64,000 nucleotides of DNA, taken from NCBI GenBank assembly GCA_902594875.1, contig CACJNU010000005.1:1-64000 (forward strand). Direction: 5' to 3'. Made by a program: the position numbers and the translations under genes. Shown one piece after another: positions 1 through 10,986 of this stretch; within the stretch, counting starts at the first letter, position 1; each line of letters begins with the position of its first letter. The notes under the pieces are model-generated. The model searched no databases, was not told where the DNA came from, and saw only the letters and a program-made list of their open reading frames with translations. The stretch is from an uncultured Prochlorococcus sp. GTDB taxonomy: Bacteria; Cyanobacteriota; Cyanobacteriia; PCC-6307; Cyanobiaceae.

Positions 1-117
1 TTTCTCATTAAAAATATTTTAAAAATATCAAATGAAGAATCGCTAGAAATCATAAGTCAATCTATTCCTGAAAAAAATCCAATTATTTATAAAGAAACAA
101 TATTAAAAATTCTTTAA
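1..117 (+). CDS. C-terminal fragment of a CDS truncated by the window edge (...ESLEIISQSIPEKNPIIYKETILKIL*)
   Basis: Open frame 1 from base 1 to TAA at 115-117; product not identifiable. Confidence 0.5.
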   Translation, partial: FLIKNILKISNEESLEIISQSIPEKNPIIYKETILKIL

Positions 118-243
118 ATTAAATTTATTCAAACAGGCTTCAAACACAATCATTTTAATTTTTTGTGAAGTTAATATCTTGTGGTTAATTAAAAATTATT
201 TGACTATCTTTAATCTATAAGTATTTGATATTGAATTAAGCAA

Positions 244-1389
244 TTGGATAGCAAAAAACTAATTTTAAAACCAGGATTAGAGGGTGTCCCAGTTACTAAT
301 TCATCTATATGTGATATTGATGGGAAGAAAGGTAAATTATTGTACAGAGGCTATTCCATTGAAGAACTATCCAAAAAAAGCAGTTTTTTAGAAACTGCTT
401 ACCTATTAATTTGGGGTGAATTGCCCACAGCTATTCAACTAAGAGATTTCGAACAAGAAGTTCAGATGCATCGAAGGTTAAGTTTTAGAGTTAGAGATAT
501 GATGAAATGCTTCCCTGCAACAGGCCATCCTATGGATGCTCTTCAATCTAGTGCAGCTTCTTTGGGACTCTTCTATTCACGTAGAGCAATAGATGATCCT
601 AATTACATCTACAACGCAGTGATAAGACTAATAGCAAAGATACCCACAATGATTGCTGCGTTTCAACTAATTAGAAAAGGACAAGACCCAATTCAACCTA
701 GAGATGATTTAACTTACTCATCAAATTTTCTCTACATGCTGACTGAAAAAGAACAAGATCCTATAGCTGCAAAAGTTTTTGATAGGTGTTTAATTCTACA
801 TGCCGAACATAGTTTAAACGCAAGTACATTTAGCGCTAGAGTGACTGCAAGTACTCTTACAGACCCATATGCTGTCATCGCATCTGCAGTAGGGACCTTG
901 GCTGGCCCATTGCATGGAGGAGCAAATGAAGATGTAATTGCAATGTTAGAAGAGATTAAAACCTCAGAAAATGCTGGATCTTTTTTAGATAATGCAATAA
1001 AAAAGAAAAGCAAAATAATGGGATTCGGCCACAGAGAATATAAAGTCAAAGATCCAAGAGCAATAATTCTCCAAAAACTGGCAGAAGAGCTTTTTATTAG
1101 ATTTGGAGCAGATGAAATGTATGAAGTTGCTAAATCACTTGAGGCAGAGGCAATACCAAGACTTGGACCTAAGGGTATATTCCCTAACGTGGACTTTTAT
1201 TCTGGTCTTGTCTATAGAAAACTTGGTATTCCTCGTGATTTATTTACTCCAATTTTTGCCATATCTAGAGTGGCAGGTTGGTTAGCTCATTGGAGAGAGC
1301 AACTTGGAGCAAATAGAATTTTCAGACCATCGCAAATCTACACGGGTTCAGAACCAAGAGATTGGATCAGCCTAGAAAATAGGGAATAA
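244..1389 (+). CDS. gltA: Citrate synthase
   Basis: Citrate synthase motifs (GPLHGGANEDVIAMLEEI, MGFGHREYKVKDPRA, PNVDFYSGLVYRKLGIP); TTG start. Confidence 0.96.
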   Translation: MDSKKLILKPGLEGVPVTNSSICDIDGKKGKLLYRGYSIEELSKKSSFLETAYLLIWGELPTAIQLRDFEQEVQMHRRLSFRVRDMMKCFPATGHPMDALQSSAASLGLFYSRRAIDDPNYIYNAVIRLIAKIPTMIAAFQLIRKGQDPIQPRDDLTYSSNFLYMLTEKEQDPIAAKVFDRCLILHAEHSLNASTFSARVTASTLTDPYAVIASAVGTLAGPLHGGANEDVIAMLEEIKTSENAGSFLDNAIKKKSKIMGFGHREYKVKDPRAIILQKLAEELFIRFGADEMYEVAKSLEAEAIPRLGPKGIFPNVDFYSGLVYRKLGIPRDLFTPIFAISRVAGWLAHWREQLGANRIFRPSQIYTGSEPRDWISLENRE

Positions 1390-1464
1390 TATTTGCAGCT
1401 TTTCATAAAAAACACACATATTGTTTGTGAAGAGTTAATCTATTAAGTAAATAACTTAAAAATT

Positions 1465-2583
1465 TTGGAATACGGATTAGATCTCGAATATAGTTTTAAT
1501 GAATTCTTGAAAGGCTTTGGCCTGTCCAGCGAAATCGCTCATATAATTTGGCTCCCTCTCCCTATGCTTTTGGTTTTGGTAGCGGCAGTTGTTGGGGTTT
1601 TAGTAACAGTTTGGCTTGAAAGAAAAATATCTGCTGCTGCTCAACAAAGAATAGGCCCTGAATATGCAGGAGCGCTTGGTGTCCTTCAACCAATTGCAGA
1701 TGGTCTTAAGTTACTTGTCAAAGAGGATATTATTCCTGCTAAAGCGGATGGAATTCTCTTCACTGCAGGACCAATATTAGTTCTTGTTCCAGTGATTCTG
1801 TCCTGGCTAATTGTTCCTTTTGGACAAAACCTCTTAATAAGTAACGTTGGTATTGGAATTTTCCTATGGATCGCTTTAAGCAGTATCCAACCAATTGGAC
1901 TTCTTATGAGCGGATATGCATCAAATAATAAATATTCTTTATTGGGAGGCTTAAGAGCAGCAGCTCAATCAATAAGTTATGAAATTCCTTTAGCTTTATC
2001 TGTACTGGCTGTGGTACTAATGACAAATTCTCTAAGTACTATTGACATCGTCAACCAACAAAGTGGTGCTGGAATCCTAAGTTGGAATATATGGAGACAA
2101 CCAGTTGGTTTTATAGTCTTTTGGATTTGTGCTCTTGCAGAATGTGAGAGACTTCCATTTGACTTGCCTGAAGCTGAAGAAGAATTAGTGGCGGGATATC
2201 AAACTGAATATGCAGGGATGAAATTCGCATTGTTCTACCTTGGTAGTTACATTAATTTAATCCTCTCAGCTTTATTGGTATCAATACTTTATTTGGGAGG
2301 TTGGGGTTTTCCCATTCCAGTTGAAATAATAGCTAAGTTTCTGAACTTGCCAATTAATGCACCCTTCATACAAGTTTTCACTGCATCAATAGGAATTGTA
2401 ATGACTGTATTGAAAGCATATCTTTTAGTTTTCATTGCAATATTATTGCGTTGGACAACTCCTAGAGTAAGAATAGATCAACTATTAGATCTTGGATGGA
2501 AGTTTCTTCTTCCAATTTCTCTTGCTAATCTTTTGATAACTGCAGGATTAAAACTTGCTTTTCCGCAATTCTTTGGTGGTTAA
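1465..2583 (+). CDS. ndhA: NAD(P)H-quinone oxidoreductase subunit 1
   Basis: NuoH/NdhA signatures ([40 protein letters not shown]); TTG start; followed by ndhI-G-E. Confidence 0.97.
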   Translation: MEYGLDLEYSFNEFLKGFGLSSEIAHIIWLPLPMLLVLVAAVVGVLVTVWLERKISAAAQQRIGPEYAGALGVLQPIADGLKLLVKEDIIPAKADGILFTAGPILVLVPVILSWLIVPFGQNLLISNVGIGIFLWIALSSIQPIGLLMSGYASNNKYSLLGGLRAAAQSISYEIPLALSVLAVVLMTNSLSTIDIVNQQSGAGILSWNIWRQPVGFIVFWICALAECERLPFDLPEAEEELVAGYQTEYAGMKFALFYLGSYINLILSALLVSILYLGGWGFPIPVEIIAKFLNLPINAPFIQVFTASIGIVMTVLKAYLLVFIAILLRWTTPRVRIDQLLDLGWKFLLPISLANLLITAGLKLAFPQFFGG

Positions 2584-2607
2584 ATTTAAGTAAAAATACT
2601 TAAATTT
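2582..2607. repeat. Perfect 11-bp inverted repeat between ndhA and ndhI
   Basis: AAATTTAAGTA-AAAA-TACTTAAATTT starting inside the ndhA stop codon. Confidence 0.75.
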
Positions 2608-2651
2608 AAAATTAATCCACTAAAATAAAGTAACTAAGTAAATTCTTCAAA

Positions 2652-3278
2652 ATGAAAAATTTTCTTCAACAAATAAATAGCTATATCAAAGAAGCGTTTA
2701 ATGCTGGTAAATATTTATATAATGGCTTATCAGTAACTTTTGATCATCTTCGAAGAAGACCTGTTACTGTCCAATATCCATATGAAAAATTAATACCTTC
2801 TGAGAGATATAGAGGAAGAATACATTATGAATTCGATAAATGTATTGCTTGTGAAGTGTGCGTGAGAGTTTGCCCCATAAATCTACCAGTAGTTGATTGG
2901 GTAATGAATAAAGAAACTAAAAAAAAGGAACTTAGAAATTACTCTATAGATTTTGGAGTTTGTATATTTTGCGGAAATTGCGTGGAATATTGCCCAACTA
3001 ATTGTCTTTCGATGACAGAAGAATATGAATTAGCTACTTTTGACAGACATAATCTAAACTTTGATAATGTTGCACTTGGTAGATTACCTACGAACGTCAC
3101 AACAGATCCTTCAGTTAAACCTTTGAGAGAACTTGCCTATCTTCCTAAAGGTGTTATGGACCCTCATGAAATACCAGCTTCAGATACTAGAGTTGGTAAA
3201 TTACCTGAAGAAGTCTATGATTGGATGAGACCAGAATCCAACGAGAATAAAGATAAAGTTTCTAATCCAGACAATTAA
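2652..3278 (+). CDS. ndhI: NAD(P)H-quinone oxidoreductase subunit I (2x[4Fe-4S])
   Basis: Two CxxCxxCxxxCP ferredoxin motifs; operon context. Confidence 0.97.
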   Translation: MKNFLQQINSYIKEAFNAGKYLYNGLSVTFDHLRRRPVTVQYPYEKLIPSERYRGRIHYEFDKCIACEVCVRVCPINLPVVDWVMNKETKKKELRNYSIDFGVCIFCGNCVEYCPTNCLSMTEEYELATFDRHNLNFDNVALGRLPTNVTTDPSVKPLRELAYLPKGVMDPHEIPASDTRVGKLPEEVYDWMRPESNENKDKVSNPDN

Positions 3279-3291
3279 ATTCGATTAATTT

Positions 3292-3891
3292 ATGTCCATT
3301 GCAATAACAACTCAAATTATCTGTTTTTCAGTGTTATCACTAGTGATCCTTATTGGAGCACTTGGTGTGGTACTGCTAGAAAGTATTGTTTATTCAGCTT
3401 TTCTTCTAGGAGGAGTTTTCATGAGTGTTGCCGGATTATATCTTCTATTGAATGCAAGTTTTGTCGCTGCAGCACAAGTTTTAGTTTATGTTGGTGCAGT
3501 CAATGTATTAATAATCTTTGCCATAATGTTAGTCAATAAAAAAGAAGATTTAAAGCCCATCAGTGACATTAAATCGAGAAGAATCATTTCAACATCAATA
3601 TGTTTAACCCTACTAAGCCTTTTAATAAGAGTTGACTTAACTAATGCATGGAGCCTTTCTAATCCTCAAAACTCTATAGGAGAAGAATCAACTATCAGAA
3701 TTGGTGAACATCTTTTTAGTGATTATTTACTCCCATTTGAAGTAGCATCAGTTTTACTGTTAATGGCAATGATTGGAGCTATTGTTTTAGCGAGAAGAGA
3801 TGTAATGAGCAAGGATATTTCCACCGGATTGCCTGTTGATCAAGAGTTAATTGAAAAATCATCAGAACCATTACTTACAAACAAAAATTAA
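3292..3891 (+). CDS. ndhG: NAD(P)H-quinone oxidoreductase subunit 6
   Basis: NuoJ-like membrane protein (AAAQVLVYVGAVNVLIIFAIMLV); operon context. Confidence 0.96.
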   Translation: MSIAITTQIICFSVLSLVILIGALGVVLLESIVYSAFLLGGVFMSVAGLYLLLNASFVAAAQVLVYVGAVNVLIIFAIMLVNKKEDLKPISDIKSRRIISTSICLTLLSLLIRVDLTNAWSLSNPQNSIGEESTIRIGEHLFSDYLLPFEVASVLLLMAMIGAIVLARRDVMSKDISTGLPVDQELIEKSSEPLLTNKN

Positions 3892-3906
3892 CCTTTCACT
3901 TTTCCT

Positions 3907-4230
3907 ATGATGAATTTAGAATCAATTCCTATCCAAGCATTTTTAATAGTATCTTCAGCACTATTCTGTATTGGAATTTGGGGATTATTAAATAGCAGAA
4001 ATGCAGTAAGAGTTCTTATGAGTATTGAGTTAATGCTCAATGCAGTAAATATCAACTTAATGGCTTTTTCTTCCTATGTTGATAATAATTTAATTCAAGG
4101 ACAAGTTTTTACAATTTTTGTGATTACTGTTGCTGCTGCAGAAGCAGCAGTTGGATTAGCAATCTTATTATCTCTTTATAGGAATAGGGTTACTGTAGAT
4201 ATGGAAAGTTTTAATTTATTAAAATGGTAA
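3907..4230 (+). CDS. ndhE: NAD(P)H-quinone oxidoreductase subunit 4L
   Basis: NuoK-like 107 aa (SIELMLNAVNINLMAFS, AAAEAAVGLAILL). Confidence 0.96.
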   Translation: MMNLESIPIQAFLIVSSALFCIGIWGLLNSRNAVRVLMSIELMLNAVNINLMAFSSYVDNNLIQGQVFTIFVITVAAAEAAVGLAILLSLYRNRVTVDMESFNLLKW

Positions 4231-4239
4231 AACCATTAA

Positions 4240-5151
4240 ATGAAACTTTCGTTAGTGCTCATTGTATATCGTTCAAATAGTCCTATAGCTGAAGAGGCTT
4301 CTAAATTCTGTGAACAAGTCCTCAAAGCTAAAAATATTAAATCGAAGAGAATCGAAAGTGATTTTTATAAAGAAGAAATTGAAAAATATTTTTGCAATCT
4401 AGAATTACAACCAAATATTGGCATAGTTCTTGGTGGAGATGGAACCTTTCTAAAATGTGCAAATGCTTTAGCTGATTATAATATTCCTTTGTTGAGTATT
4501 AATATTGGTGGTAATCTGGGTTTTCTTACGCAAGAAAAAGATTTTTTGTTCGATAAATCTTTTATTGAAATTCTTGAAAACGAAGAATATAAAATTGACT
4601 TTCGTAATAGATTAAATTGTAAAGTTTGTATTAATGGGACAAGTTCTGAGAAAAAAATTATAAAAAGCTATGATGCCTTAAATGATTTTTATTTTAAATC
4701 TGTTGAAGAAGACATTTCTCCAACCAACCAAATACAAATTGAAATAGATAATGAGAAAGTAAATGAATACAAGGGTGATGGATTAATCATATCTACATCT
4801 ACTGGTTCAACAGCCTACTCTATGGCTGCAGGGGGGCCAATAGTTCACCCTAGCATTGATGCAATGGTAATAAACCCTATATGCCCGATGAGCTTGGCTA
4901 GTAGACCAATAGTTATACCTAATACAAGTAAGGTAATCATAAAACCTGTAAAAAAAAGTAAAGGGGAAATTAAATTATGGAGAGACGGGTCAAAATGTAT
5001 AACCATTAAGGAAAATTATTATTGTGAGATCAAAAAAGGGCAATCGCCCTGCAAAATAATAAAATTTAAAAAAAGCACAAGCTACTATAGAACCTTAATA
5101 AAAAAACTAGATTGGAAAGGTGATTTATCTCAAAAAAATTTTAAAAATTAA
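4240..5151 (+). CDS. nadK: NAD kinase
   Basis: [10 protein letters not shown] and [17 protein letters not shown] motifs. Confidence 0.95.
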   Translation: MKLSLVLIVYRSNSPIAEEASKFCEQVLKAKNIKSKRIESDFYKEEIEKYFCNLELQPNIGIVLGGDGTFLKCANALADYNIPLLSINIGGNLGFLTQEKDFLFDKSFIEILENEEYKIDFRNRLNCKVCINGTSSEKKIIKSYDALNDFYFKSVEEDISPTNQIQIEIDNEKVNEYKGDGLIISTSTGSTAYSMAAGGPIVHPSIDAMVINPICPMSLASRPIVIPNTSKVIIKPVKKSKGEIKLWRDGSKCITIKENYYCEIKKGQSPCKIIKFKKSTSYYRTLIKKLDWKGDLSQKNFKN

Positions 5152-5649
5152 ATGGCCTTAGAGATAGAAAGAAGATTTCTTATAAAAAATGATAATTGGA
5201 AAAAATTCATAAATAAAAAAATTTATATTGAACAAGGATATTTATCCAAAAGTTTAGATGGTTGGATTGTTAGAGTAAGGCTTATAGGCAAAAAATCTAA
5301 AATTACACTTAAAAAACATATCAAAGGCTTTACCAACTTTGAATTTGAATACTCCATTCCACGAAGCGATGCTAAAACAATAATGTCAAATCTTTCAAGT
5401 ACAATAAAAAAAGATAGATTTTTTCTAGAAATTGAAAAAAAATCTTGGATTATAGATTGCTTTAAAGAAAAAAATTATCCACTTGAAATTGCAGAAATTG
5501 AACTTTCTAATGAAGAGGAAGATTTATCTATTCCATCTTTCATTTCAAAAGAGATTACTGGACTGAACCATTACTCAAACTTCAGTTTATCTAACAATCC
5601 TTTTTCAGAGTGGAAAGAAGACTATCTAACAACTTTCAAAAGTAACTAG
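5152..5649 (+). CDS. CYTH-domain protein (adenylate cyclase/triphosphatase family)
   Basis: MALEIERRFL N-terminus (EIERKFL-type CYTH motif); abuts nadK. Confidence 0.85.
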   Translation: MALEIERRFLIKNDNWKKFINKKIYIEQGYLSKSLDGWIVRVRLIGKKSKITLKKHIKGFTNFEFEYSIPRSDAKTIMSNLSSTIKKDRFFLEIEKKSWIIDCFKEKNYPLEIAEIELSNEEEDLSIPSFISKEITGLNHYSNFSLSNNPFSEWKEDYLTTFKSN

Positions 5650-5711
5650 TCACAAGAGGCACTTATCCTTTATATTTTCTTTATATTTAAACAAAGTATT
5701 TTTTTCTTCAG

Positions 5712-5858
5712 ATGTATGGTCTTTACGACAAAGAAGGAATATTGAGATTTGTTGATTCTGACAAGGATGCATGTATTGCATATGCTGAACTCTTCGAATT
5801 AGGTTCTGCAAATTATTGTCTAATTGAATTAGCTAATGATAAAAAAAATAAAGGTTAA
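5712..5858 (+). CDS. Small conserved-looking hypothetical protein (48 aa)
   Basis: ATG...TAA read directly: MYGLYDKEGILRFVDSDKDACIAYAELFELGSANYCLIELANDKKNKG; fills the gap before the convergent regulator. Confidence 0.6.
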   Translation: MYGLYDKEGILRFVDSDKDACIAYAELFELGSANYCLIELANDKKNKG

Positions 5859-5860
5859 TA

Positions 5861-6139
5861 CTAATCTTGATCAGAGTCTGGGAGTGTACAACAATTAAAG
5901 CCATCTCTACAAATCTTGCCGTTGTCCATTGCCCAATTCAAAAGTGCAACTCGGTTTTTAGAACCAGTTTTTGTAAACATATTACTTACATGGTTATCAA
6001 CAGTTCTTTTACTAATAGTTAGTTTTACTGCAATCTCTTGATTAGTAAGACCATCAGCTACTAGATCAATGATTTCCATCTCTCTTGCTGAGAGACCCAT
6101 CATATCAATGTTGTTTACTTCTTCTTCAACCATTTGCAT
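5861..6139 (-). CDS. pedR: Small LuxR-type HTH transcriptional regulator, PedR-like
   Basis: 92 aa, essentially only a LuxR HTH (LSAREMEIIDLVADGLTNQEIAVKLTISKRTVDNHVSNMFTKTGSKNRVALLNWA), resembling cyanobacterial PedR (Ssl0564). Confidence 0.75.
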   Translation of the reverse strand: MQMVEEEVNNIDMMGLSAREMEIIDLVADGLTNQEIAVKLTISKRTVDNHVSNMFTKTGSKNRVALLNWAMDNGKICRDGFNCCTLPDSDQD

Positions 6140-6216
6140 TTAAACAGTTCCTTTTTTATATTAATTAAGTTTAGCAATCTCAGTACACTTGTTAACCAAC
6201 TAGGAAACAAAAGCAA

Positions 6217-7107
6217 TTGAAATCGAAACTTCAGCAGACTTTAGAAAAAAGATCTAAGGTAATAACGGCAGAGTTAATGCCGCCAAGAGGTGGAAGCCCC
6301 ATAAGATCTCTTAAGATAGCACAACTTTTGAAAGATAAGGTACATGCTGTTAACATTACCGATGGAAGCAGAGCTGTAATGAGAATGTGCAGCTTGGCAA
6401 TGTCCAAACTATTACTGGAAAATGGGATAGAACCAGTAATGCAAATTTCTTGCAGAGATCGTAATAAAATTGCTTTACAATCAGACATTCTGGGAGCAAA
6501 TGCTTTAGGAATAAGAAACATCTTATGCATTACCGGTGATTCGGTAAAAGCTGGGGATCAACAAGATGCCAGGGCCGTACATGAGTTTGAGTCAGTAAGG
6601 TTGCTTCAACAAATTCAGGCTTTCAATAAAGGAATTGATCCTACTCTAGGAGAACTTTCCGATAAAAAAACATTGATTTTTGCAGGTGCTGCAGCTGATC
6701 CAAATTGCAGAAATAAAAGAAGTCTAGAAAATAGAATGAGAAAGAAAAAAGAGGCTGGAGCTGGATTTATACAAACTCAAATGGTTATGGAAAAAGAAAA
6801 TTTGATAGAATTTTGTGAAAAAATCAGCAAGCCTCTTGAAATTCCTGTGATTGCAGGTGTATTCCTTTTAAAGTCTTATAAAAACGCTCTTTTTATAAAC
6901 AAATACGTTCCAGGCGCAAACATTCCTGAAAAAATCTTAAATCGTCTTAAAGATGCTAAAGACCCATTACAAGAGGGTATTAAAATTGCAGCTGAACAAG
7001 CTCATGATTTTATTAACATCGCAGATGGTATTCATTTAATGGCCGTAAAAACAGAGCATTTAATTCCTGAGATTATTGAAAAAGCTAATCTTATTCTGGA
7101 ATATTAA
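6217..7107 (+). CDS. metF: Methylenetetrahydrofolate reductase family protein
   Basis: MTHFR-like TIM-barrel motifs (ITAELMPPRGG, NILCITGD, FIQTQMVM); TTG start. Confidence 0.85.
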   Translation: MKSKLQQTLEKRSKVITAELMPPRGGSPIRSLKIAQLLKDKVHAVNITDGSRAVMRMCSLAMSKLLLENGIEPVMQISCRDRNKIALQSDILGANALGIRNILCITGDSVKAGDQQDARAVHEFESVRLLQQIQAFNKGIDPTLGELSDKKTLIFAGAAADPNCRNKRSLENRMRKKKEAGAGFIQTQMVMEKENLIEFCEKISKPLEIPVIAGVFLLKSYKNALFINKYVPGANIPEKILNRLKDAKDPLQEGIKIAAEQAHDFINIADGIHLMAVKTEHLIPEIIEKANLILEY

Positions 7108-8269
7108 CCAAATCAGTACCTAATAATTCTGCCATAGCTTTCTGCTGAGGAGAAGGCTCAGTTAAGTCAGATCTTCTTGAATCTGCTATTAACCAGTCTA
7201 AAGATGCATCTTGCAGATCAAAGTGATCTCCATTTTTCCCAACACAATATTTACCAAACACTAACTTATCCATAAGTCTTACACCTTTACCAATTTTAGA
7301 ATAATCAAAAATAATTGAGTTATCTATAGTTGCGCCCTCGCAAATGCAACAACTTGGTCCAATCATGGAAGGGCCAATAATAGTTGCTCCATCCTCGATC
7401 CTAGTCATGCCTCCTATATAAACCGGCCCAGTAATATTAACCTTTTCCCAGTTAGCAGCTACATTCAAACCGGTAAAAACTCCTGGTTTTATTTCCTTAC
7501 CTGGTATTTGCACTTGTCTTACCTTACCTTGCAATACATTTCTAATAGCACTCCAATAATCAGGAACTTTTCCAATATCTACCCATTCAAAATCCATTGG
7601 TAATGCAAAAAATGGTAAGTCCATTTCAACAAGTTTAGGGAAAAGATCGGCACCGATATCAAATTTCTCTGCTGAAGGTATGTAATTAAAAATTTCGGGT
7701 TCGAAAAGATAAATTCCTGTATTTATAGAGTCACTTAAAGCTTGATCAACTGTTGGTTTTTCCTGAAAAGCCTTTATTCGACCATTTTCATCAGAAACTA
7801 CGACACCGTAACTTGATACTTGATCCTTAGTTACCTTCTTTGTAATTAAGCTCGCAATAGCTCCTTTCTGCTTATGTTTTTTAACAGCTTGAGTTAAATC
7901 TAAATCAACTAAAGCATCACCACATAAAACAACAAAAGTTTCATCAAAGAAATTTTGAAAATCCTGAATTTTTTTTAATCCTCCTGCGGATCCTAAAGCA
8001 TCACCTATTAATTCTCCATCTTCAATTCTCCCCTCGAAACTATAGGCAATTTCTACTCCAAATCTTTGTCCATCCCTAAAATAATTTTCAATTTCCTCGG
8101 CCAGATGAGAAACATTTACCATTATTTCCTTAAAATTATGTTCTCTTAACAGTTCCAATAAAAACTCCATAACAGGTTTTTGCAAAATTGGAATCATCGG
8201 TTTTGGAATAACATGTGTAATAGGCTGAACACGTGTACCTTTACCTGCCGCAAGTATCATTGCCTTCAT
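7091..8269 (-). CDS. Nucleotidyltransferase / NDP-sugar pyrophosphorylase with hexapeptide-type C-terminal region
   Basis: MKAMILAAGKGTRVQPITHVIPKPMIPILQKPVMEF motif; start moved to internal ATG from the ORF-track start at 8350. Confidence 0.9.
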   Translation of the reverse strand: MKAMILAAGKGTRVQPITHVIPKPMIPILQKPVMEFLLELLREHNFKEIMVNVSHLAEEIENYFRDGQRFGVEIAYSFEGRIEDGELIGDALGSAGGLKKIQDFQNFFDETFVVLCGDALVDLDLTQAVKKHKQKGAIASLITKKVTKDQVSSYGVVVSDENGRIKAFQEKPTVDQALSDSINTGIYLFEPEIFNYIPSAEKFDIGADLFPKLVEMDLPFFALPMDFEWVDIGKVPDYWSAIRNVLQGKVRQVQIPGKEIKPGVFTGLNVAANWEKVNITGPVYIGGMTRIEDGATIIGPSMIGPSCCICEGATIDNSIIFDYSKIGKGVRLMDKLVFGKYCVGKNGDHFDLQDASLDWLIADSRRSDLTEPSPQQKAMAELLGTDLVNIPE

Positions 8270-8315
8270 AAATTCAAAACCATTTTTATAATTATACGTT
8301 ATTACTTTGAAGCTT

Positions 8316-9137
8316 CTATGCAGCCGAGGAAGAAGCATTACTAATCTCAAGGTTTTCTATAGGCAATTGAGCTAAGCCACCATCAGGTATTATTCTTTTA
8401 ATGTGAATTGGGCCATATAAGGAATTAATTTGTTTTATTTCAATTTTGTTTTCAGATGATAAAAATAACAACGCCCAAAAAACTCCTAAACGATCTTTAT
8501 CTAAATCATTTTTTACTACTGTTTGCCATTTCTTAACTAAATATTCAAAATCTGTCCACTGCAATGCTTTTTCCCATCCTTCAATAAATTTCCCTAATGC
8601 TTTTGTTGTTTCTGGAAGTTTCTCGCGATGCGCTAATGACTTTACTTGAGAAATTAAAGCCTTATCAGAATATTTTTTATTTCTTTTTCTCTTCATGAGA
8701 AGAAGATCTTGGGTTTCTATAACTTCTGCTATGGACTCTAACTGACTTATAAGTTCTCCCAATGTTGTTGTACGTTTAAGAATTGGTTGCGCAATTGATC
8801 TTCTCCTTAGGTATTTTTCAGGATATTTTGGAATATCAAATTCTTTATCGATCCAATCTTGATCATCCAAATCAAATACATCTTCAAAATCGGAAGAATT
8901 TTCTTTAAAAACATCAGATTCTAAAACCTGAGCCTTAAGATTAACTAGTACGGAAGCTGCAAAAAATGCTTCGCTGGTCTCAGCTAAATCCTTATGATAT
9001 GAGATTTGACTATTAGAAGATTGATTAAAAGTATATGAGTATTGCTCTAAAAAACTATCAATTACACTTATTACATCAATATCCCATGGATCAAGCTCAC
9101 CTTTACCTGCGGCGTCTTGAAGAAACTTAATCAACAA
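8316..9137 (-). CDS. scpA: Segregation and condensation protein A
   Basis: ScpA N-terminus (FLQDAAGKGELDPWDIDVISVIDSFLEQ) and C-terminal winged helix; start uncertain (TTG). Confidence 0.85.
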   Translation of the reverse strand: MLIKFLQDAAGKGELDPWDIDVISVIDSFLEQYSYTFNQSSNSQISYHKDLAETSEAFFAASVLVNLKAQVLESDVFKENSSDFEDVFDLDDQDWIDKEFDIPKYPEKYLRRRSIAQPILKRTTTLGELISQLESIAEVIETQDLLLMKRKRNKKYSDKALISQVKSLAHREKLPETTKALGKFIEGWEKALQWTDFEYLVKKWQTVVKNDLDKDRLGVFWALLFLSSENKIEIKQINSLYGPIHIKRIIPDGGLAQLPIENLEISNASSSAA

Positions 9138-9260
9138 TCTAGGGCCTAGTTGTTGCCTATCAATAGGATTGAAATAAGAGATCTTAAGATATATAAAATC
9201 TACTCACAAGATATCTTTAAATTTATTTAATGCCAAACAATATTGCATTAATTTAAAAAA

Positions 9261-10901
9261 TTATATTCTTGGAGCTTGTAGGATTTCACTTGTTTTAATT
9301 CCGGAAAAAATATTTGTTTTCACAGCACCTTTAACTGCAGTTAAATCTCGATCGACCAAATTATTGATAGATGCAATATAACTTTCAGTAACTAATCTTG
9401 GGTACAAACCGATTCCAATAATGGGTAAAAGTAAACATGCAATAATATAAACTTCCCTTGGCTCTGCATCTATAAGTTTTCGTTCTTCGATTAATTTAGG
9501 ATTTTCTTTACCAAAGAAAATTTCTCGTAACATTGAAAGTAGATAAATAGGTGTAAGAATTACACCGATAGCAGCTAAAGAGGCCATAACTACCCTAAAT
9601 GGAAGTGTATATACTTCATCAGTAACAAATCCTGTAAATACCATCAATTCGGAAACAAATCCACTCATACCAGGTAAAGCCAGTGAAGCCAGGGAGCAAG
9701 CAGTCCATAGGGCAAACATAATTCTCATTTTTTGTCCTACACCACTCATTTCATCAAGTTTAAGAGTCTTTGTTCTGTCATAGGTGGCACCAACAAGAAA
9801 AAATAAACTTGCACCTATTAATCCATGACTAACCATTTGCAGCATAGCTCCGCTTGTTCCAAGGCTACTAAAGCTGCCTATACCAATAAGAACAAAACCC
9901 ATATGACTTATCGAACTGTATGCAATTTTTCTTTTAAGATTTCTTTGAGCAAAAGAAGTTAAGGCAGCATAAATTATATTGACTACCCCAAGGACTATTA
10001 ATAATGGGGCAAATTGAGCATGTGCAACAGGTAATAATTGTGCGTTAAATCTTAAAAGAGCATATCCTCCCATCTTTAATAAAATTCCTGCAAGAAGCAT
10101 GTGAACAGGAGCCGTTGCCTCTCCATGAGCGTCTGGAAGCCAAGTATGAAGAGGTACAATAGGTAGCTTTACACCAAATGCAATTAAAAGCCCTACATAA
10201 CATAATATTTGGAATTTTTGACTAAAATCTTGAGCTGCCAAGTGAGAAAACTGAAAGTTAGGAATTTCAGTACCATAGAAACCCATTGCTAACGCTGCCA
10301 GAAGAATGAAAATAGAACTTCCAGCTGTATAAATAATGAATTTTGTTGCTGCATATTGTCGATTTTTGCCACCCCATATAGCCAGTAATAAATAAACAGG
10401 AATTAACTCAAGTTCCCAAGTTAGAAAGAATAAAAGCATATCTTGTACAGCAAACACAGCTATTTGCCCACCATCCATAACTAATATCAAAAAGAAAAAT
10501 AACTTAGGTTTGAACTTGACTGGCCATGCAGCAAGAACTGCTAAAGCAGTTATAAAACTAGTTAATAAAATTAAAGGCATAGACATGCCATCAGCGCCAA
10601 CAGACCAAGTAAGACCTAAATCAGGGAGCCAACTAATATTTTCTTTAAGTTGAACATTTTCATTACTAATATCAAAGCCATTTATATACGAACCTACAGT
10701 TATTAAAAAAGTAATTAATGCAATAGACAATGCAAACCATCTCACCTCTTTACCATCCCCTTTATCTGGGAAAAAAGGTATCACAAATGCACTACCAATT
10801 GGGAATAAAATTGAAGCAGATAACCAAGGAAAATTAGACAATCCAGCTCCCAAAGTTCCCAACATTTGTGTCGAAAAATGTGTATAAAAATAAGTACTCA
10901 A
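9261..10901 (-). CDS. ndhD: NAD(P)H-quinone oxidoreductase chain 4
   Basis: NuoM/NdhD antiporter-like protein ([56 protein letters not shown]). Confidence 0.96.
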   Translation of the reverse strand: MSTYFYTHFSTQMLGTLGAGLSNFPWLSASILFPIGSAFVIPFFPDKGDGKEVRWFALSIALITFLITVGSYINGFDISNENVQLKENISWLPDLGLTWSVGADGMSMPLILLTSFITALAVLAAWPVKFKPKLFFFLILVMDGGQIAVFAVQDMLLFFLTWELELIPVYLLLAIWGGKNRQYAATKFIIYTAGSSIFILLAALAMGFYGTEIPNFQFSHLAAQDFSQKFQILCYVGLLIAFGVKLPIVPLHTWLPDAHGEATAPVHMLLAGILLKMGGYALLRFNAQLLPVAHAQFAPLLIVLGVVNIIYAALTSFAQRNLKRKIAYSSISHMGFVLIGIGSFSSLGTSGAMLQMVSHGLIGASLFFLVGATYDRTKTLKLDEMSGVGQKMRIMFALWTACSLASLALPGMSGFVSELMVFTGFVTDEVYTLPFRVVMASLAAIGVILTPIYLLSMLREIFFGKENPKLIEERKLIDAEPREVYIIACLLLPIIGIGLYPRLVTESYIASINNLVDRDLTAVKGAVKTNIFSGIKTSEILQAPRI

Positions 10902-10986
10902 TTTAATAAGAAATTTATCTTAAATAGAGTCTAGAAATTTTCTGTATTTTTTCACCCCAATGGACAGTGAAGACACACAATTGTAA

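Noticed and set aside
732-1049. 105 aa minus-strand ORF inside gltA
   Set aside because: Antisense to a strongly recognised citrate synthase; no independent domain.
1103-1285. 60 aa + strand ORF inside gltA
   Set aside because: Out-of-frame overlap with conserved catalytic region of gltA.
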